DNA from: Panaeolus papilionaceus
Lineage: Eukaryota > Basidiomycota > Agaricomycetes > Agaricales
Length of the DNA: 64,000 nt
Assembly: GCA_015501605.1 (NCBI GenBank)
Contig: JADNRZ010000033.1
Coordinates: 186,001-250,000 of the forward strand
Direction of reading: 5' to 3'
Part shown: positions 56,119-64,000 of the stretch, one piece after another
Numbering within the stretch: the first letter of the stretch is position 1
Layout of the letters: every line of letters starts with the position of its first letter
Program-made: the position numbers and the translations under genes
The notes under the pieces: model-generated
Databases searched by the model: none
What the model was told of the DNA's origin: nothing
What the model saw: the letters and a program-made list of their open reading frames with translations, nothing else

Positions 56119-59052
56119 GGGGGAGGTGTGCTCTATGTCGATAGTGGAAATGGTATCATGTGTGTGGGTTAATTGTGGGCGGAGATGAACTTACAGCAGT
56201 GGAGATCGTCGCAGAGCTGAGGGAGTAAGGGATGGAGGTAAACAGCAGTGAAGAATATACAGAGCAACCCAGGGCGGATAGCAGGTAGATCACCCTAGAT
56301 GGTAGAAGGGGTTGATTTTGACTGCAGCGGAGCTGTTCATAATACTGACCGCAAATCTCAGTTCATGTCCACAGCGGAGATAAACCGCATAGTGGCTTGT
56401 TGACAGAGATTGGCGATTCGAATACGGAGAAGATTACGTGGATAATCAATAGTTATTTCCAATAAACGGAGACACGATCAGAACAGTCAGTATTCAGGGT
56501 TCGATGGACGGGGTGGAGAATACATGAGGGTGTGTACCAACTGAAGGTGTGTGTGGTATGGTAAATGGGTGTTGATTAGACACGAGACTGAGGTGAAAGA
56601 AAATGAGTGTGTAGATGAAGAATGTGACAAATGGTTGGATGAACCTCAAGAAATGCATGACAAGTTGGAAAATCTTGCAGTTACTGGCTCCCACATCGAG
56701 CTCACGTCTGAACACCTTGCAAGCTTTTTGCACGATACTCCTCCCGGTCAGATTATCGAGAGTGAGAAACAGGGTGAAGTAAATGCGGATGGGAACATGA
56801 GATGCACAGATGAAGAGGATAATGATTTTCGTATGGATTTTGATTAGACGTAGACATAGATAGTGTTATAGACACTTGTGTAGATGCGAGGGGATGGTGT
56901 ACGGACAAGATTGTGGGGCAGCGTAGGTCTGGATGAGGTTGGGCGCCGCATGCGGCGGCCCGAGAAAAATATCACGTTTATGTAATCACGTGACCGAGTA
57001 ATTTACGGTCAATAACTGGTCAATAACTCAGCGACGACCATCCAGGGCAAATTACTGGTAAAAAAAATTTGGCCAGTTATTTACCCAACCCTAGTCTGCA
57101 TCTTGCGTTTTACTTTTATCTTGCATCGCGCTCGTTGTACCGCATCTCCTCTCATCCTATTCATCACCGCTTTTCGTGTGTGCTGTGGTTCTGTTTTGTC
57201 ACCTGCATCTGCATGATTTGATCTTGACCTTGGATCGGATGGCAGGATTAGGAGCGTCGCACGTGGCTCGTGCGTGCATGTATGCGTGCGTGTCAATGTC
57301 TCACCCCGCATATACTGTGCCAATTCTATCCCATTCCGTTCCAGGATGAGGTTAAGCTTAATTGTGCCTCGTTGTTTGATCAGGCTCTTCCCTCCTTCGT
57401 GCACTGCCTTCTTCATCGCTTTACCCAACGTGACTAGGTCGGACACGTCAGGGTGGTCATCTTCTTAGTGCTGCGTGTATCAGGGGTCATTCGCTCTATC
57501 CTGTTTCATCCTTGTCTGTTTTGCTCTGTTCAATTCAGACTCTATTCTATTAATTGAATAGAGTGAAATTGTGGAGGTTTTGTTTGGTATATTTTGCTCT
57601 CCCTCCCTTTTCTTGATCTTTCTGTTTATTTTATTTCCGGTTGTGGTGTCCTCTGAGCACGTCTATCGGTTTCTCTGATTTTCTCTCTCGAGTTCCTCCT
57701 CATTTCGTATATCTCACCACCCCATTCATGTTACTTATCCCTCCTTGCATCGCCTGCGCAGCACAACCTTGCAACATAAACGCACCCTGCAGGTCATGTA
57801 TGGCTGTCAAATTGATGTCATACAGTTATCACGTTGCCGTTAAGGCGATATCAGTCCTCGCGACGTCGCAGGAGTGTCAGTGTCAGGGTTTCGCGTTGGG
57901 GTTTTGGTCGGTGTCATCTTGGTGTCATTCTGAACGTGCGTGTAGGGATGGTGCTTACCTCCAATTCATCCGACCCAAGGGCAATTTGGAGACCAACCTC
58001 CGCAACCAACTCCTGCAAAAACTGTCCATCCACTCGATCGCAGGTCTTTCTACTTGCTTTCCTAGCTTATCATTTTCTTTGTACAATGATAGATGATTTC
58101 CGTGATTGCATTTTGAACCCACGCAAGTTCGAGTGATCGGTGATGGGGTGTCATTTTACCTTTGCTACACGGGTGAGGGAGTAGAAGTGCGATATTTTGG
58201 GATATGGTGTTGCCGGTAGATTGTGGGTTAGTGCTTGGGGGGGAGTGTTGGGCGATGTTGATGGTCAAAGGCTATTTGATTGGGATTGCCGCTGATGGAG
58301 GAGGATGAGTGCCGGAGCCTCTTTCGGCGTGGGATGTCCGCGTTGGTTTGATTTTCATTCTTTAAATGGCGCATTGTGTCGTTGAGATGCGATTTGTCGA
58401 GGTTTGGTTGGACATTTCTGTATTCGTGTTGTTTTGATATGGAATATAGCCTATTTCGGGTTTTTATATCCGTTTTGCGCGTTGGCTATGGCAAGGTGCA
58501 TCTAGTCCCAACGTCGCAAGCAGATATGTATATAGCCAGAGCAAAAACAAGAAGACTGTGAATGTCAAGTATACTCGGAGGTGTTGGATGCAAATTAGAT
58601 CAGCGTTATACCGGCTTCATGAAATAGACATGGCCCAAGATACGCAACCGCTTCGAGACATGAACATTCCATGCCGGTGATGGATGGTCTTGCAGGCCGG
58701 CCAGGCAGTCAGCTGGGTATGTTCCAACGCCTCGTTTCCATGCCCTGCAGTCACTGTATTGCCAACCCGTCGCTCATCGTCGTCGCTCATTTCACTACCT
58801 GCATTTATCATCGCTATACACCGGAATACGTTCGTAGCCCCAGAATACCATCTATGACGATGCTGTTGAATGACAACTCGATTATTTCGAACGGTCACTT
58901 CGCACAACATAGCACAACACATGTTTTTGGAAATGGAGGTGAGAAACGACACATGGCAGTGCAGCAAACATGCAGTCCGACTGACCACACCATTCTTGCT
59001 TTCTCCCCCTCACAACTTCATAGACAATTCCTCCACGAGCGACCAAGAAAGT
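56119..59052. other. Mostly non-coding stretch
   Basis: A frame of about 100 acidic codons without an ATG start (56545-56847, containing DEPQEMHDKLENLAVTGSHI) shows no known motif; it could be a terminal exon. Frames at 57,641-58,136 overlap in several registers and have no recognisable domain. A CACGTG-type word and short direct repeats (GGTCAATAACTGGTCAATAA, about 57,009) lie near 57,000. No gene is supported. Confidence 0.4.
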
Positions 59053-60641
<1,589 letters not shown>

Positions 60642-63600
60642 TGACTCAAACTGTACTTCGCTCCTCATACCTTCATTAATATTACTGTGCCTGGCTCTCT
60701 AGTCGACGCGACAATTTGTCCCTCGGCTCAGTAGCGGAATTATGCAGTTGTTCGTGGTGTCTTTTATTATCTTTTTTCCAAATCCGAATCAAACATAGAT
60801 TCCTCAAATAAGAATGCGTTCAGTTATGGCAAGCCGTTTGCACTTTTATTTTGGGTGTTTTGTTACACACATCCAGGTCATAAGCCAAAAATGTGAAAGT
60901 TAGAAATATAAAACTCACTTTGGACGTCAGTTGCACACATTTTCCCATTTTTTGAGCCAGTGATACACAGATTGAGCTCATCCAGCTCAAAATCTCGACA
61001 CACATCCCAGGTGTATTTCCTAATAAGGCAATACATCCCGATGTGAGTCGAAAAATGAGTTCGTCGACTTCAGTTATACACTTATACTGTACCATTTCGG
61101 ATTTGGGTTTGGTTGGCATGGGATCGTGACCTACATTGGTTGGGTATACTCTCAGTCTGTATAGTCCTACAGTGGGATGATAGCTGATGGTAAGTAGCTA
61201 TAAAAGATGGTCGGCGCATGTCGAATGTGGGCGGTACACCATCGTTGACATGATACAGTGCGGAAGGCTACTGAAGTCGGAGGTTATTCAACCTAATTCA
61301 AGGGGAACAGGACCAGATAGACTGGAGACCGGCGTTTCGCGAGAGATTAGATCCACTCGTAACAAGTAACAGTGAATGTAGAGCAGACATCGGTTGTTTA
61401 TGGCGCGGTGGTTTGAATTTATAAGGGGAGATAAAGGCGTGGTAAGTAACAGTTAGTTGGAAGAACGAGGGAGGGGACTCAGAGGCGGGTTATTCGGTCG
61501 TCTGTATCGCTTGACTGATGTATTACATTTAGAGTAAGGAGCGGCGAACTTTAAAGTCGTCATTATCATTATCCAACTACATGAATGACATGGAGTGTAA
61601 GACTTAGGTAGCTTGGGTACGTCGACTTCCAGGCTTGAAGGTAAGTGCTGAAAAGAGACAATTCTGCTATGGAATTGCCGACACGGCGGGAAACATAAGT
61701 GGGTCTGGGAGGGCGTCAGCAGCGTTTCAAATCGGCGTTATTCGCGTGTTGGGTTGTACGATCAGTGATTGGAAGCGCTAAGTCAAAGTCGAGAGATAAA
61801 GCCAAAGATGATTGACTATTGAGAGGTAGTCTCTGATACCGTCCAATAGGGTATAAATATCCCATTAATCTCATCCGCCATGCAGTATGGGTAGATATCA
61901 AGAACAGCTCTCATATTCGAGTCAGAGATAGTAATACAACAACAAAAGTATGAACATGAATGAGCCTTCATAGCACGGGAAAGAGCGATGATAAAAGCTC
62001 TGAGACAGTTGGGGTAATACATAAAAACAAGAAAACATGCTTCGCACCAATAATCTTCAACTTCGCTTGCGTGTCTAACACAACGACATCTAGAAGTCAC
62101 TGAATCTGGCGTATGAAAGCGAGTTACGGGAGCAGCTCCCGAGTGAGAAGGCGATGGATTAAAAATATCAGATCAAACTTACTCCGTGACAAACTTCAAA
62201 CTTGACGCCATTGAGAATGAGACCCCTGTTGATTCAACACAGAATATCAGCAGTTGTCAAACTAGGCGCATATATAAAGTCAGCCAGGAAAATACAGCGA
62301 TTGCTATACATACAAAGAGTGCAGTTTTGCGGTGCTACGAACACTGAACAGCCAAAAATCCGCGCATATATGGACTTACCTTACGATACCGAAGTCACCG
62401 CTTATTCCAACGATGCATTCAAGCCGCATGGAGGCGATTGGGAGTTGCCTATACAGTCTATAGGTGGCTGCCCAATCTCAGACTAAAGAGGATAGCCGAA
62501 AGGCTCTGATTATGATGATAAGGATGCAAAATAGAGAGATGCGAGGATGGGGAGATGGTGGAAAGAAAGAAAGGGAGTGTCAAGTTCGAAGTTAGCTTCA
62601 ATTCTGGAAGACGCACCGCGGAGTTTGAAGTTTCGCTAAAGTCCGAAATTTAAAGTTCCGACATGGAAAGCGTTTGAGCATCCTTGAGGTCGTCTGTTTC
62701 TATATATTACATTCCCATCAGGTTATCGAGCTCATCAATCAGTAAGTAGGCTCTACAGCCTCTTCCATAGGTATCCAGCATCTTGTTCATGCACTTAGGC
62801 TGTCACTCCCGATTCCCAAGGTATCCAACTCACCTCTCATGAACGCCATCACCGTCACCCCCACACATATCCCACTATCCATATAGCTTTAGTTTTGTTT
62901 TAATTTGCACCTCTGTGTAATCATCAACGGAAGTTGATAGATAATTGAAATACGGGCACGTTAACACTTGTGTAGGGTGACATTACTTCATGTAGTATAT
63001 ATGGTTGTACACCTGTATGTCACGAACCGTGTCTAGCTCTATATGACGCTAAAAGGTATATATTGAGACTATTCAGAATAGTATCACATTACATAGAAGA
63101 GTACACGACAGATTAAAATCATATCTGAGATTCATTACCCTAGTAGGGAATTATAAGGCCACACGAATGGAATGAATCGTGTGTGGCAATAAATATCTAT
63201 TATGACCCATATAACTTTATACCAGTACCTATACGACATTGCAGTCCATACAAGTCCATGTAAGAACGCAGCTAATTTTACGATGGCCATTTACATAATT
63301 TTGTTCAAGGATAAAAATTAATAAATAAAATAATTTTAAGATCGAAAGCAGGAACATGATTGGTGTTTAGCCCTTCGTCTCGTCTTCCTCGTTATTCCTT
63401 TTTTAATTTAATTTTTCGGCGTCGGGGTAGCGACTTTTACTCAGCCCAAGCATAAATTCATCTCAACGTTCAATTTATCTCAAGTGAAGTGGGTATTCGG
63501 CTGTTGTAAGAGGTTCATTTTTTCTTTCTTACTTATTTACTCGTCGCTTTGTACGGTGTCCGAGAAGTGCCAGGTTAAAAATCAGTACATGCCCGACTTA

Positions 63601-64000
63601 CTCGGCTCATTGCTCGGCTCCTTGCGTCCGTTGCATATCAGTTCCCCTTTCTCTACCCCCTCAGAGATCCTTCTTTAGGGTATTCTACATACATATATGG
63701 CTTCAATATACATGTTTATATAACTATTTGAGCCCGGTAATGAGTCCAGCACAAATGACGCCTCCGTTTTTCCTCAGGGAGACATCACGATTGTGTAATG
63801 AAGGATATAACAAGGCTTGATCGCCCCTCAATGGTGTCGAAGGCAGATAATACCACTCAGTTGTAACTACTATACTATAACAATGACCTTTGTACTAATA
63901 TAAAGAAAACACCGGTGGTAAATTCTAGATAACAATTACTCTGTAACGCTTTCCCAGTCGGCTGGTACAGTTAAACCAAGCATAGTTGCAAATATGACCC
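60642..64000. other. Intergenic, no gene supported
   Basis: Frames at 61119-60820 (-), 62100-61816 (-, Cys-rich, after a possible CAG acceptor) and 62202-62486 (+) have no recognisable domain. From 62,600 to the end the sequence is AT-rich, with only short frames. I see no repeat structure linked to the rest of the window. Confidence 0.4.

Noticed and set aside
57641..58136. Two overlapping frames of 100-151 codons
   Set aside because: They lie in different registers of the same stretch with no motif, Kozak context or neighbouring exon to favour either one.
61816..62486. Possible spliced gene on either strand
   Set aside because: Joining the frames requires weak or inconsistent splice phases, and the products match nothing recognisable.

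Overview
The window looks like nuclear DNA of a filamentous basidiomycete, most likely an Agaricomycete (inference). The reasons are genes with many short GT-AG introns, three AIG1-like P-loop GTPases, a fungal NACHT (NLR-type) fragment, a GH11 xylanase-like gene, a chromodomain Ty3 retrotransposon, and fungal hAT and DDE_3 (Tc1/mariner) transposons. It is an accessory, repeat-rich region. No rRNA, tRNA, CRISPR or prokaryotic operon was recognised.

Layout. Positions 1-37,440 are a segmental tandem array. A multi-kb unit occurs three times, plus two partial copies. Each unit is a degenerate higher-order repeat on the + strand followed by a convergent GTPase gene on the - strand (9333-7978, 27338-25794, 37260-35769). 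The first two GTPases have open spliced frames; the third has a one-base frameshift. The copies are separated by later insertions: an apparently intact autonomous hAT element (9493-14277, 8-bp target duplication), a 2.9-kb foldback element with about 1-kb inverted arms (14786-17718, TA target) and a solo LTR in the third unit (32380-32731).

Positions 37,300-42,012 hold no recognisable protein gene. A dense chain of stem-loops at 38.69-38.95 kb, with more hairpins at 39.45-39.64 and 40.00-40.07 kb, could be a structured RNA. Positions 42,013-49,234 are a composite Tc1/mariner-like element: a decayed DDE_3 transposase, a convergent second gene with a SAM-like C-terminus, and a long internal inverted repeat. 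One arm of that repeat was itself hit by a 960-bp element carrying a RecQ-type helicase fragment. A 316-bp MITE (49537-49852) and a chromovirus with an open Gag-Pol frame (49864-56113, 5-bp target duplication) follow. Positions 56-64 kb are mostly non-coding, apart from a truncated NACHT gene running in frame into a secreted GH11-like gene whose two catalytic glutamates are replaced (59,053-60,641).

The genes do not form a pathway. Common threads are recurrent TE insertion, shared TE ends and modules, and decay by CpG-to-TpG/CpA changes, which suggests a methylated region. The most unusual items are the NACHT/GH11 junction with a probable pseudo-xylanase, the stem-loop chain, the GTPase array with an altered G4 motif, and the nested TE architecture. 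Exon boundaries were inferred by eye from splice signals, frame and comparison between paralogs; no database search was possible.
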